Source of the DNA: Vicingaceae bacterium
GTDB lineage: Bacteria; Bacteroidota; Bacteroidia; Flavobacteriales_E; Vicingaceae
Length of the DNA stretch: 64,000 nt
Direction of reading: 5' to 3'
Assembly: GCA_018402765.1 (NCBI GenBank)
Contig: JAGYIE010000002.1
Coordinates: 496,001 to 560,000 of the forward strand
Shown here: piece by piece, positions 8,201-17,240 of the stretch
Layout of the letters: the number at the start of each line of letters is the position of its first letter
Position numbering within the stretch: position 1 is the stretch's first letter
Position numbers and translations under genes: made by a program
The notes under the pieces: generated by a model
Database searches by the model: none
Told to the model about the DNA's origin: nothing
What the model saw: only the letters and a program-made list of their open reading frames with translations

Positions 8201-10802
8201 AGATACTTCTGAGTTTATTGAATTCTTAAATGTTGGTGCTACTTCCGTTGATTTAACCGGATATAGCTTTTCACAAGGCGTAACACATACTTTTACAAGT
8301 GGGCTTGTTGCTCCTGGAGATTATTTTGTAATTGCTTATGATTCCACTGCTTTTAGAAATACATTTGGAGTAGGGGCAGATTTTCAATGGACTTCAGGAG
8401 GGTTAAGTAACGGAGGAGAGGATATTGTCTTAATAGATAATTTCGGAAGAACGGTTGACTCTGTAGATTATGACGATGGAGGCTTATGGCCATCAGGTTC
8501 CGGAGCAGGACAACCTGATGGAGGTGGAGCATCTATTGTATTATGTGATTCTACTTTAGATAATAATTTGGGTTCATCTTGGAGTGCAGCTATTTCTCCT
8601 ATTTCAGGAAAAGTAGTGAATGGTTTCCAAATTTTTGCTAACCCCGGCGCGAAAGGGATCTGTTCTTTACCGATGTCTATTGCTATGGTGTTAGATTCAA
8701 ATGTAACTTGTAATGCAGGTGCTAGTGGAGGTGCTTCTGTAAACGTAACTGGTGGATTAGCTCCATTTACTTATGCTTGGTCTAACTCTGCAACTACTGC
8801 ATCCATTGCGGGTATTGCCGCAGGGACGTATTTTGTCACTGTAACTGATGCATTAAGCGCAAGCTTAAATGACAGCATAACAATAACGGAACCAACTGCA
8901 ATTTCAGTAACCGATATTATTACTAATGCTTCTGCAAATGGATTGACTGATGGAGCAATAGATATTACGACCTCGGGTGGTACAAGTCCATATTCATACT
9001 TGTGGAGCAATACTGCAACAACGGAGGATATTACAGGAGTAGGAGCAGGATCGTATACACTAACTGTAACAGATGCAAATTTATGTACTTCAGTGAATAC
9101 TTATACTATTTCACAACCTACTACTTTTGCTATAATTGATACTATTACGAATGTAAGTTGCAATGCAGGTACTGATGGTAATATAGCTTTGACTGTGTCA
9201 GGAGGAATCTCTCCATATACATTCTTATGGAATAATACTGCTATAACTTCTAATATTACAGGTTTATCTGCAGGTAATTATAACGTAACTGTAACAGATG
9301 CAAATTCTGCTACAGCTACTGCTAGCTATACAGTTACTGAGCCAACAGCAATAGCAATAACTGGTGCGGTAAGTAATGCAACAACTAATGGAGGGTCCGA
9401 TGGATCTATAGTAGCTTCTGCTACAGGTGGAACAAGTCCTTATGCCTTTCTGTGGAGTAATTCAGCAATTACGGATACTGTTTCTAATTTATCAGCCGCT
9501 ACTTATTTCTTGACCGTTACAGATGCTAATTTATGTACAAAAATTGACTCTTTTGTAGTAGGTCAGCCTGCAGGAGCTTTAGCTAATCTAATAATTACAG
9601 AGATAAATTATAATGGCCCTGAGGTAGGAACGGATACTTCGGAATTTATAGAATTTGTGAATGCTGGAACCACCGCTGTCGATTTGACCGGATATAGCTT
9701 TGTAGAAGGAGTAACTTTTACCTTCCCGCCTAGCTCGATAGCTCCTGGCCAATATATGGTTGTTGCTTTTGATTCCTCAGGGTTTAGAAATACTTTTGGA
9801 TTTAATGCAGACTTTGTTTGGACATCAGGAGGCTTAAGTAATGGTGGTGAAGATATTACAATAGTAGATAATTTTAATAGAACAGTTGATTCTGTAGATT
9901 TTGATGATTCAGCTCCTTGGCCTGCAGGATCTGCAGCAGGTCAGCCAGACGGAGGAGGAGCCTCTATAGTACTATGTGACTCTACTACTGATAATAATGT
10001 TGGATCAAATTGGTTCGCAGCGACATCTCCTGTAAATGGTGTAATTGTTAACGGACTTCAGGTATTTGCCAATCCAGGTGTGGGAGCTCCTTGTGTTCAA
10101 CCCTTGGTAGCTACTATTGCAATTGATTCAAATGTTACATGCAATAATGGGACAAATGGAGGATTATCGGTAAATCTATTAAGTGGAGCCGCTCCTGTTA
10201 CTTACTCATGGAGTAACTCAGCTACCACAGCTTCGATTACAGGTCTTTCAGCAGGAACCTATACGGTAACAGTGACTGATGGAAATTCAGCAACTTTAGT
10301 TGATAGTGCAACTATTACAGAGCCTATCGCGATATCATTTACATCGACGGTTGTTGATCAAACTGCTGCAGGTAATGATGGATCAATTGATATCACAGTT
10401 GTAGGTGGCACTGCACCATATATGTTTTTATGGAATACAGCTGATACAACTGAGGATATTTCAGGATTGAATGCAGGTGTATATACATTAACCATTACAG
10501 ATACCAATAATTGTGTTTTTGTTGATTCTGTAACAGTAGGATTGAGTATAGGTATTGAAGAAGTTTCACTAGAGAATAGCGTAATGATTTACCCTAATCC
10601 TTCAATAGGGTTAATAACTGTTGAAAGTTTAGCTCACTATGATCAGGTAAACATTTTTGATATCACAGGTAAAGTTATTTTTACTACCAATGTTTATGAA
10701 ATGCGAAATGTAATTGACTTAACTAATAATAAAGGAGGGGTATACTTCATATCTATCCAAGGAGAGTCTGGTCGAGTAATGAAGAAAGTGATCATTCATT
10801 AA
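5265..10802 (+). CDS. Giant T9SS-exported adhesin with SprB repeats and lamin-tail domains
   Basis: A 1845-residue cell-surface protein. It has an N-terminal signal peptide (MKKILLSVLFASSVLFNNVLEAQ region), then a lamin-tail-like domain (about 25-200, FFSEYIEGSSNNKAIEIYN). Ten SprB repeats of about 75 residues follow (about 206-955), each with CNG..DG, a LWSN core and GTYTVTVTDA. A second lamin-tail domain (about 960-1130), four more SprB repeats, a third lamin-tail domain (about 1439-1610) and two final SprB repeats come next. The C-terminus (from about 1775, MIYPNPS, ending VMKKVIIH) is a type A T9SS sorting domain. SprB-type proteins act in gliding and adhesion in Flavobacterium. The adhesive role here is inferred. 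Protein SprE, needed for T9SS, is encoded at 18283. A strong terminator follows. Confidence 0.93.
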   Translation: MKKILLSVLFASSVLFNNVLEAQCTDLFFSEYIEGSSNNKAIEIYNPTNTKIGLDNYQVRLYANGNSSPNSTQSFASTDSIDAFGVYVLSNSSAALSGITSNSNKTSSATNYNGDDAVELYKISTTSSIDIIGVIGTDPGSSWPINGTNAISGSTANNTLVRDPSVQQGQLNWVTGSSEWLVFTIDMVDSLGGHSSVCAVPSAPAPSVSAVGTNVSCNGAADGSIDLSVSGGTAPYTFLWSNASTTEDITGLVSGTYTVTVTDAVSSTITSSTTITEPAAITITISEISPVSCNGNNDGILSASASNGAGGYSYAWSNNITTATNLNVGVGTYTVTVTDANSCTKTESYTLNGPAAIGITSIVTNVSANGATDGAIDISITNGIAPLAYAWSNSATTEDLSGLSGGTYTVTVTDAGSCSNTASFTVVEPAVLTASIASQNNVACNGGLTGSLTATASGGTSPYTYLWSNGSPTDTTLSLAAASYTVTVTDANSITATVSATITEPTSIVGSGIVTNVSINGGSDGAVDLTVSGGVAPYSFLWSNAAITEDITNVSAGSYNVTITDANTCTITNNFTVNQPTTLNLTTTKTDALCNGAAAGAIDLTVSGGSTPYTFVWSNAATTEDLVGLLAGTYTVTVTDAFSITATTSATITEPTAIVTSVGVDSNISCNSFSDGGLSASATGGIAPYSFVWSNAATTASITGVASGTYTVTISDANNCTSVGSGTITQPAALVASVAVDSNVSCNGFADGGLSASANGGTAPYNYLWSNAATTASITGVVPGTYTVTISDANNCSTASSGTITQPAALVASVFVDSNVTCNGFSNGGLTASASGGISPYNYSWSNAVTTTSITGVGAGTYTVTITDANNCSTTSSGIITEPLALLLSNVSTNVTTNGGSDGSIDLTVSGGTVPYVFNWSNSAITEDITGLSAGTYTVTVTDNNSCTSSTNVIITQPAGSLAELIITEIMYNGPEAGTDTSEFIEFLNVGATSVDLTGYSFSQGVTHTFTSGLVAPGDYFVIAYDSTAFRNTFGVGADFQWTSGGLSNGGEDIVLIDNFGRTVDSVDYDDGGLWPSGSGAGQPDGGGASIVLCDSTLDNNLGSSWSAAISPISGKVVNGFQIFANPGAKGICSLPMSIAMVLDSNVTCNAGASGGASVNVTGGLAPFTYAWSNSATTASIAGIAAGTYFVTVTDALSASLNDSITITEPTAISVTDIITNASANGLTDGAIDITTSGGTSPYSYLWSNTATTEDITGVGAGSYTLTVTDANLCTSVNTYTISQPTTFAIIDTITNVSCNAGTDGNIALTVSGGISPYTFLWNNTAITSNITGLSAGNYNVTVTDANSATATASYTVTEPTAIAITGAVSNATTNGGSDGSIVASATGGTSPYAFLWSNSAITDTVSNLSAATYFLTVTDANLCTKIDSFVVGQPAGALANLIITEINYNGPEVGTDTSEFIEFVNAGTTAVDLTGYSFVEGVTFTFPPSSIAPGQYMVVAFDSSGFRNTFGFNADFVWTSGGLSNGGEDITIVDNFNRTVDSVDFDDSAPWPAGSAAGQPDGGGASIVLCDSTTDNNVGSNWFAATSPVNGVIVNGLQVFANPGVGAPCVQPLVATIAIDSNVTCNNGTNGGLSVNLLSGAAPVTYSWSNSATTASITGLSAGTYTVTVTDGNSATLVDSATITEPIAISFTSTVVDQTAAGNDGSIDITVVGGTAPYMFLWNTADTTEDISGLNAGVYTLTITDTNNCVFVDSVTVGLSIGIEEVSLENSVMIYPNPSIGLITVESLAHYDQVNIFDITGKVIFTTNVYEMRNVIDLTNNKGGVYFISIQGESGRVMKKVIIH
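5881..8145 (+). repeat. Ten tandem SprB-repeat units, first block
   Basis: Units of roughly 220-230 bp recur inside the adhesin gene. Each carries the coding pattern for a W-S-N core and a TYTVTVTDA strand. Neighbouring units are similar but not identical, with the closest resemblance among the units at about 7240-7920 (TTASITGV pattern repeated). Such arrays expand and contract by recombination. Confidence 0.85.
8150..10095 (+). repeat. Duplicated lamin-tail modules flanking four SprB repeats
   Basis: The coding stretches at about 8150-8670 and 9580-10095 encode two lamin-tail domains that are clearly duplicates. Shared runs include TDTSEFIEF, DLTGYSF, WTSGGLSNGGED, TVDSV and GQPDGGGASIVLCDST. 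Four SprB units lie between them. The third lamin-tail domain, at the N-terminus, is much more divergent. This points to a block duplication inside the gene. Confidence 0.85.
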
Positions 10803-10818
10803 TTGGTTGTTGATTTGT

Positions 10819-10859
10819 AATAACGGCCTCTTGATAAAACTTATCAAGAGGCCGTTATT
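10819..10859 (+). terminator. Strong intrinsic terminator of the adhesin gene
   Basis: A perfect 19-bp stem (10819-10837 with 10841-10859, core ACGGCCTCTTGATAA) closes a 3-nt loop and is followed by a T run. It starts 17 bp after the adhesin stop codon. It would also fold on the opposite strand. Confidence 0.92.
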
Positions 10860-10861
10860 TT

Positions 10862-11465
10862 TACAAAGAATTATTAAAGGTTGTTATCATAAAGTGCAGT
10901 GAATTGCATTTGATGTTTTTAACATTAGAAATCATTACTGTCCAATAAAAATTAAAAGGATATCGAATTAAAATAAATCTCGTCCTTTGAATTTTTATTT
11001 CTTCCAAATTTTATAAATACTAAGTTCATCCGGGTGATCTCCAATCACAGATTCGAGCTTTAATGTGGCTTTTCTTTCTTTTTAAGGTCACATTGAACTA
11101 ACGTTTCCGGTTTCGCTAAAGATTCATTTTATTTTCCAAAAACAAAAATTCAAGGGACATCATTTAAATTAGCACTTGTTTTTAATTCGAAATTTTAATC
11201 GAACAACAATGATTAGAAATACAATTATGAAATACGTTAATTTCCTATTTTAATTACTGCTTGGCAAGTCTTTAATTAAATAAACTAGTTGTAAAACAAG
11301 TGGATGATTTAAGAGAAAGGGGTTTTTATGAAGAACGTTAATGTACGAATATTGCTTTTTAATACCTTAACGGTTTAAAGGGGAGCAGAATTTTTTTTAC
11401 ACCTTTATAGTCGCAATTAATGATAGTGGATTACTAATTGTAAAGCTTTTATTTAGCTGTAGGGA
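10862..11465. other. About 600 bp without a recognisable gene
   Basis: Located between the adhesin terminator and the 3' end of the von Willebrand A gene. I find only short frames. One open minus-strand stretch at about 10995-11085 would read KATLKLESVIGDHPDELSIY and then stop; it has no start codon and no family I recognise, and may be a gene fragment. No hairpin or repeat stands out. Confidence 0.5.
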
Positions 11466-12698
11466 TTAATTATTTTTAAGCGATTGCTTTTTAACTTGAT
11501 TTAATAGAACATCTAATTCGCTCTCGTCATCCAGTGAAATATATTCGCCATTGCCATCCTTTGCGATACTTTTTAAGTTCTTTTCTGTCCACTGTTCATT
11601 TTTAATACCTACTGATGTTATGTAGATTCTTTTTTCTCTGGCATCTTGAATCATTTTAGGCACCCGTTCATTTTTTTCGCCTATTTTAAATGCTCCATCA
11701 GTTACTAAGTATATCTGATTGTTTCCATCCTCTATAAAAGATTCATAAGCAACCTCATAGGCTTTAATTAACCCTTTGTTTCCTGATGTAAACCCACCCG
11801 CAGAAATGGTTTCTAGCTTTGTTTTTATAAATTGTTTATTATTTGCGGGAGTTGATGGTAAAATTATTTCAGCCTCATCTTTATAACTAACAATAGCAAT
11901 CTTATCAATTTCTCTTAGAGGGTTTAATAGTTCCTTAATCGATTGCTTTAACAAGTCTAATTTGTCGTCTTTCCCCATCGACATAGATGCATCAATTAAG
12001 AATATGATATTATTAGGAATAAAATCATTTCGTGACAGCTCATTTGGTTGGGTAGATATTGGTGCTATAATTGGAATGTCTTCTGCCTCATTTTCAATTA
12101 GTATTACTTTTTTAATTTCCTTTTGAATGATCTTTATTGGTTCAATAATTTCTGGTTCCACATTATCAGAAATTTGTTGGTTGTATGTATCAATTACAAC
12201 TTCACGTTGTAAGGTATTGTTTGGCATTAGATTTACAAACGCTTTCTTTATTTCTGCTTTATTTTGGGGGCTACTTATAGTACTTTGTAATGGATTTACT
12301 TTTTTGTTACTAAAGTCAGGACAAGCTTGTAGCAGGTTTTTAGGAATCGTCAGAATTTCACCTTTTATTGTAACGGTGATTGGTTCAGTATTCGAACTAA
12401 AATACAGATTCACTTTTTCTGAAAACTTGCCTTTTTTCTTTGGTCGATACTTTAGTCGAACTATTTGTGCGTCATTATTTTGAAAAGACATTGATGTATA
12501 CTTTACCTCAAAATTTGAGCTATGTTCAATCCGGAGTAAAAATACTTTTTCACCACTATTATTGGTAATATTTAGGTCCAATACTTCTTCGTTTAGCTGA
12601 TCTATTTCACCTAAATCAAATACAGTGGCTGTAATCATTGTTTGTGCTGGCAGAATCAACGAAATTGAAACAAGAAATAAGCTAAATAGGTATCTCAT
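11466..12698 (-). CDS. Secreted von Willebrand factor A domain protein
   Basis: A 410-residue protein with signal peptide MRYLFSLFLVSISLILPAQ. The first 100 mature residues resemble an Ig-like beta-sandwich of the ASH/DUF1573 kind (LNITNNSGEKVFLLRIEH; LKYRPKKKGKFSEKVNLYF). A linker leads to a von Willebrand A domain from about residue 232: FLIDASMSMG carries the D-x-S-x-S metal-site motif, with the threonine in GGFTSGNKG and aspartate in LVTDGAF. The metal-ion adhesion site looks complete, so it probably binds a protein or peptide ligand. No T9SS tail is seen. The partner is unknown. It lies downstream of the M43 protease, separated by a terminator, so it may have its own promoter. Confidence 0.85.
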   Translation of the reverse strand: MRYLFSLFLVSISLILPAQTMITATVFDLGEIDQLNEEVLDLNITNNSGEKVFLLRIEHSSNFEVKYTSMSFQNNDAQIVRLKYRPKKKGKFSEKVNLYFSSNTEPITVTIKGEILTIPKNLLQACPDFSNKKVNPLQSTISSPQNKAEIKKAFVNLMPNNTLQREVVIDTYNQQISDNVEPEIIEPIKIIQKEIKKVILIENEAEDIPIIAPISTQPNELSRNDFIPNNIIFLIDASMSMGKDDKLDLLKQSIKELLNPLREIDKIAIVSYKDEAEIILPSTPANNKQFIKTKLETISAGGFTSGNKGLIKAYEVAYESFIEDGNNQIYLVTDGAFKIGEKNERVPKMIQDAREKRIYITSVGIKNEQWTEKNLKSIAKDGNGEYISLDDESELDVLLNQVKKQSLKNN

Positions 12699-12724
12699 AA
12701 ATATCTGTAGTCAAAATTTAGGCC

Positions 12725-12757
12725 AAAAAAAGAGGAGTAAACTTACTCCCCTTTTTT
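12725..12757 (-). terminator. Terminator after the M43 protease gene
   Basis: A run of A's, a stem GGAGTA/TACTCC (12734-12739 with 12744-12749) extended outward past one A-C mismatch, then T's, lies just after the M43 stop codon at 12765. The A-rich and T-rich flanks allow it to act in either direction. Confidence 0.75.
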
Positions 12758-12764
12758 AATTTAA

Positions 12765-15707
12765 CTATTGCTGTATGACTAATTTCTCTGTTTGTGTTTC
12801 TTTCGAATTCGATATTCTTATAAAATATACCCCATTTTTTAGCTCCTTGTCATCATTGAAGAAAGAATAAAACTTTCCATCTATTATGTTCACATTTTTA
12901 GAAATAATAAGCTTACCACTCATATCGAAAACATCAATCTGTCCCAATTCATTTATGTCTTCATGGATTGAATTGAATTGTATGTAGGTTCTATCGTTTT
13001 TATTTGGATTAGGGTATATCCTAAGCTGTTTGAACTCTCTTAGTGATGAACTATCAGTAAATGTGTTATTTGCTATAAATGTACTTGGTCGAATGGTTAT
13101 AGAGCAAGGTGTTCCATAACCTGTCCATTGTCCATCTATAAAAACATTTACATCAACTGTGTAAGTCGCTCCCTGTTGAATGCCAGGAACACCACCTAGA
13201 TATATGCGTTGATTAGTAGTAGTTCTTACAAAACTGTTGACGCCGGGGCCATCAAACCTAATTCTATAATCTGTTGCTCCCCTTTTCTGATAATACTGAA
13301 TAAATGAGTAGCGCTCATGTAAATTTGTTGCTCCGCAATATCTAGGATGTAAAGTAGACTGAGACGCTGATAAAGACATCGTTGTAAATGAACAGCTTGT
13401 CCCATAACCTATCCATGATCCATCTACAAAAGCGTCTACATCAACTGTATAAGTAGAACCATGCAACATGCCTGTTACACCATTTAAGTAAACCCTCCTG
13501 TTGATAGTAGTTTTTTCTACATTTGATACTCCTGGTCCATTAAATCTGACTCGATAGTTGGTAGCTGATGCATTTTGATAATATTGAATGAACCCCATTT
13601 TATGGTGGACATTTGTTGCGCCGCAATATTGTGGGTGAACTTTTACATCTATACTAGATAGTGTCTTTATTGAAATATTACATAGAGTGCCATAATTTGA
13701 CCAATTGCCCCTAACAAAAGCGGCAACTTCTACACTATACGTTTCTCCAAACTTCATTCCGGGCACATTTACTAAATATAATCTATTATTAGCGGTTGTA
13801 ACTTCTACATTTGAAACGCCTAGCCCGTTGAACCTTAATTTATAATTAGTGGCATCATTTCTAGTGTAAAATTGCACAAACCCTAGTTTATGATCTATTT
13901 GTGTAGCTCCGCAAAATTTAGGATGTAATGTCAAATCTAAACTTGAGATATCTTCTGTTGTTATTGGGCATACTACACCATAATTTGTCCATGCTCCGTT
14001 TATTAGAGCCGCGACATCAACCTGGTAAGTTTGATTACTCAAAAGGCTTGCAATACTTCCTAGATATAATCTATTTGAAGATCTAACAAATTCCTGATTA
14101 CTTAACCCTCCACCATTAAATCTAAATCTGTAGCTTGTTGCTCCTGATAATGGATTTGCCATAATCATCCCCATACTTAAATCTAAATTTGTTTCTCCGC
14201 AATAATTCGGATGAAGGGTTGTCGTTACAGAATTATTACTAATTGCGGGGCTAATAACTATTTCGTAATCCTCTGCTTGTCCTGTGTTTGGGTGGTAGCA
14301 AGGACCAGAAATGTTTTGTGAATGAAAATCGCTGATTAATCTTAATCTCAATGGCGCATTTGTGGTCACTCCTGTTGAAGGGATTATTATATTACCTGAA
14401 TGAGTTTTATTTTGATTAGAGGAAAATACTTCTTCACCTAAATCAGTAAAATCGCCATTATTGTTAAAATCAATGTACATTTTAACATCCTCATCGTTGG
14501 CAATTCCTGTAGTGATAGATAAGGGGTAAGTATTTCCTGCTATCACTGATATAGACTGAAGTTTAGAATTGTCTACATACCCCCCGTCAAGGACTGAACC
14601 TTCTGAGTTAAATTTTATATTGCTAAAAGACAACGACCTAATTCCGATTCCAAAATTGTTAGATAAATTAGCCGTAATAGGAGTGCAGCTAGCATTTATT
14701 GAATAACTAGCAGGCAATGTCGCTCCAAGAGAGCTTACTAACCCAGGTCTACTTGTTTCTAGTGCCGCTCGCATTCGTATTTTCTGATCACTTGTAAAGT
14801 TTAATGCACAAGACTGACTAGAGTAATTCATGAAATTAGAAGTAACAATATCAATGCTATTTCCTGTGCAAGAATTGATTCCTGAGGGACAATTACTACT
14901 TGCTCGTATATGAGGGTCAGTGTCCGCAACAAAATCACCATTTCCTGTAGGACAAACGGTTCCATTATTATCTCCTTCAAATGTGTGATAAAGATTTAGA
15001 CCATGTCCTAGCTCATGCACAAATGTTCTACTTTGATTATTCCATGAGTTCACTGTTCCAATGCTGCCAAAGCAGGTATTCATAATGATTGTTCCATCTA
15101 TTCTTGGGCTAGCCCCTGGGAAATAGGCATACCCTTGAATTCCAAAGCCTCCATTATTGTCATCTATTTCTGATATTACCCAAACATTATAGTAGTGTGT
15201 ATTTGGCCATATACTTAACGCTTTTATATCAGCCTCAGATGCACCATCAGAATTATTAGCATTTACGCCTTTTGAAGCATAGTTTGCAATTACACTTCCA
15301 TCAACTCTATTGATACCAGTAGTAGGGTTTCCATTTGGATCGCGCTTTGCTAGTATAAATTCAATTTCAGTATCTACACTTGAACCATGCAAGTTAGAAT
15401 ATCTTGCATTTAATGTGTCAATTGCAGAGAAAATTTGGTTGTCAGATATATTATTCCCCACACCCAAAGGCTCACCTATATGAACAATATGGATAACAAT
15501 AGGGATGGTAATTTTTGAATTAGATTTACTCAAATTTTGAGATAAATAATTTTTAATTTCTAATTCATTTTGATTAATTCTATTGGCATAGGTAGGATCA
15601 TTAATCAATAATTTCTTATGCATTTCGTCGGTGGCGCACAAATCAGTGGTCTGAGAAAATGACTTAGAAAGAATAAACAAGAGTGAAATCAGAAGTAGAT
15701 TCTTCAT
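12765..15707 (-). CDS. T9SS-exported M43 (pappalysin/cytophagalysin) metalloprotease with four repeats
   Basis: A 980-residue secreted zinc protease. Signal peptide MKNLLLISLLFILSKSFSQ. The catalytic domain (about 60-330) has the extended zinc motif HELGHGLNLYH and, downstream, the Met-turn region NFMNYSSQSCALNFTSDQ. A GEVED-type beta domain follows (ending GQAEDYEIVI). Then come four tandem repeats of about 93 residues, each starting LHPxYCGxT and ending with GxWxxYGxxC, with paired cysteines that could form disulfides. The C-terminal 80 residues (RIYPNPN ... VYFIRIS) form a type A T9SS sorting domain. Likely degrades extracellular protein. It lies 42 bp after the GH3 gene, possibly cotranscribed. 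Confidence 0.93.
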   Translation of the reverse strand: MKNLLLISLLFILSKSFSQTTDLCATDEMHKKLLINDPTYANRINQNELEIKNYLSQNLSKSNSKITIPIVIHIVHIGEPLGVGNNISDNQIFSAIDTLNARYSNLHGSSVDTEIEFILAKRDPNGNPTTGINRVDGSVIANYASKGVNANNSDGASEADIKALSIWPNTHYYNVWVISEIDDNNGGFGIQGYAYFPGASPRIDGTIIMNTCFGSIGTVNSWNNQSRTFVHELGHGLNLYHTFEGDNNGTVCPTGNGDFVADTDPHIRASSNCPSGINSCTGNSIDIVTSNFMNYSSQSCALNFTSDQKIRMRAALETSRPGLVSSLGATLPASYSINASCTPITANLSNNFGIGIRSLSFSNIKFNSEGSVLDGGYVDNSKLQSISVIAGNTYPLSITTGIANDEDVKMYIDFNNNGDFTDLGEEVFSSNQNKTHSGNIIIPSTGVTTNAPLRLRLISDFHSQNISGPCYHPNTGQAEDYEIVISPAISNNSVTTTLHPNYCGETNLDLSMGMIMANPLSGATSYRFRFNGGGLSNQEFVRSSNRLYLGSIASLLSNQTYQVDVAALINGAWTNYGVVCPITTEDISSLDLTLHPKFCGATQIDHKLGFVQFYTRNDATNYKLRFNGLGVSNVEVTTANNRLYLVNVPGMKFGETYSVEVAAFVRGNWSNYGTLCNISIKTLSSIDVKVHPQYCGATNVHHKMGFIQYYQNASATNYRVRFNGPGVSNVEKTTINRRVYLNGVTGMLHGSTYTVDVDAFVDGSWIGYGTSCSFTTMSLSASQSTLHPRYCGATNLHERYSFIQYYQKRGATDYRIRFDGPGVNSFVRTTTNQRIYLGGVPGIQQGATYTVDVNVFIDGQWTGYGTPCSITIRPSTFIANNTFTDSSSLREFKQLRIYPNPNKNDRTYIQFNSIHEDINELGQIDVFDMSGKLIISKNVNIIDGKFYSFFNDDKELKNGVYFIRISNSKETQTEKLVIQQ

Positions 15708-15749
15708 CGTATTGCTTTTGAGGTTAGTTTTTTTAAAGTTAATGTAATA

Positions 15750-17240
15750 TTAATAATTTAAAAGGTCTGCTATTTTACGGTCGTTAGAAAGTCGAGGTAA
15801 CTTGTTTTGCCCTCCTAATTTGCCTATTGATTTCATATAATTTTGAAAGGCTCCTTTTCTTACTACAGTAATTTTTAATGGTTGCAATATGTTGCCTGTG
15901 ATTAGGTCTTTGTAATAACTATTCTTTTTCTGTAATTCTACATCCAATGTATTTCGAAAGGTCATTAAATCTTTAGGGTCATCTTCAAACTCAATAAACC
16001 ATTCGTGAAAAGGTAGCTCTTCATCAGGAGGATTTACCTGAGGTGCTAAATGAAAGTCATTAAGTGATACTGCATGTATTTTACATGCTGTCTGAATAGC
16101 AGATTCTGCCTCTTCAGCTATTACGTGCTCTCCAAAAGCTGAGGTAAAGTGCTTAATTCTACCTGACACAATAACTCTATAGGGTGATAAACTGATAAAC
16201 TTGACTGTATCGCCAATTGAATACCCCCAAAGCCCTGCATTTGTGCTTAATATAAGGGCGTAGTTAATATCAAGCTTAACATCTTCTAATGCAAGGCGAG
16301 TAGGCTTTTCGTTGTAAAATTCATTAGTAGGAATAAACTCATAGAAAATCCCGGAACTTATATTTAATAACATACCATTTTCTAGCTGACTATCTTGATA
16401 AGCGATAAAGCCTTCCGATGCGGGATATAACTCAATTGTGTCTACTTTCTTACCAATTAGTTTTTCGAAAATGGAAGAATATGGCCCATAATTTACACCA
16501 CCATAGATAAATAGTGAAAAGTCAGGAAAGATTTCTTTTATATATTTTTTTCCTGTTTGTTTTAGCAACCGCTCAAAATACATTTGCACCCAGGGAGGAA
16601 TACCGCTAATAAGCGACATTCTCTCTTTTGAGGTTTCTATTGAAACTGCTTCTATCTTCTTTTCCCAATCAGCTATGCAATTTGTTTTGAAAGAAGGCAT
16701 CCTGTTTCGTTGTAAATAGTTTGGAACATGGTGGGCAACGATTCCTGAAAGTCGGCCTGTAGGAATTGCACCACTTTTATCTAATTCAGGACTACCCTGT
16801 AAAAATATCATTTTATAATCTACAAACTGTGCTTTGCCTGTTTCTGCAATATAACATAATATAGCATTTCGTGCAGCATCTATATGGTTAGAAATGGATT
16901 CTTTAGTTATAGGAATATATTTAGTTCCAGAAGTAGTGCCTGAAGTTTTACATAAATAGATTGGTCTCCCCTTCCAGAGCACATCCGCTTCACCTTTTTT
17001 TACCTTCAGAATATATTTTGCTAGTCCTTCATAGTCAGTTATAGGCACTTGCCTTTTGAATTCCTCATATGTATAAATATGGTCAAAGTTGTGATCCTTA
17101 CCAAATAGTGTATTCTTGCCCCCTGCTAATAATTCGTTAAAAACCTTTTTCTGAGCAGCAATAGGGTTTTGGCTCCACTTTTTAACTTTTCGTGCTTCTA
17201 ATTTTGCAAAGGGTATGCTTAACCAAGATTTAAATCCCAT
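15750..17240 (-). CDS. GH3-family adenylating enzyme
   Basis: A 496-residue cytoplasmic protein of the GH3 family, which in plants joins hormones to amino acids through an acyl-adenylate; bacterial members have no settled substrate. The adenylate-forming signature is visible as LCKTSGTTSGTKYIPIT (about 88-104), followed by ELYPASEGFIAYQD (about 270-283) and the C-terminal SGRIKHFTSAFGEHV segment (about 355-370). Its ATG directly abuts the stop codon of the upstream M23 gene (no spacer), so the two are translationally coupled. The same GH3/M23 pair beside sprE recurs in Bacteroidota, to my knowledge, but the reason is unknown. Confidence 0.88.
   Translation of the reverse strand: MGFKSWLSIPFAKLEARKVKKWSQNPIAAQKKVFNELLAGGKNTLFGKDHNFDHIYTYEEFKRQVPITDYEGLAKYILKVKKGEADVLWKGRPIYLCKTSGTTSGTKYIPITKESISNHIDAARNAILCYIAETGKAQFVDYKMIFLQGSPELDKSGAIPTGRLSGIVAHHVPNYLQRNRMPSFKTNCIADWEKKIEAVSIETSKERMSLISGIPPWVQMYFERLLKQTGKKYIKEIFPDFSLFIYGGVNYGPYSSIFEKLIGKKVDTIELYPASEGFIAYQDSQLENGMLLNISSGIFYEFIPTNEFYNEKPTRLALEDVKLDINYALILSTNAGLWGYSIGDTVKFISLSPYRVIVSGRIKHFTSAFGEHVIAEEAESAIQTACKIHAVSLNDFHLAPQVNPPDEELPFHEWFIEFEDDPKDLMTFRNTLDVELQKKNSYYKDLITGNILQPLKITVVRKGAFQNYMKSIGKLGGQNKLPRLSNDRKIADLLNY

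Noticed and set aside
5762-9010. Several long minus-strand open frames (about 80-140 codons) inside the adhesin gene, for example 5762-6151, 6197-6622, 7100-7420, 7790-8107 and 8771-9010
   Set aside because: They repeat the same Val/Thr/Ser-rich pattern, are the mirror of the SprB repeat coding, lack starts with context, and overlap a clear gene on the other strand.
5881-10550. Evenly spaced near-repeats that could suggest a CRISPR array or satellite
   Set aside because: Units of about 225 bp stay in one reading frame, differ from one another throughout, and encode SprB domains.
10995-11085. Minus-strand open stretch reading LESVIGDHPDELSIYKIWKK
   Set aside because: No start codon in frame and no recognisable family; kept only as a note in the gap entry.
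11325-11380. Short frame MKNVNVRILLFNTLTV downstream of the adhesin
   Set aside because: Only 16 codons, no partner features, in an AT-rich gap.
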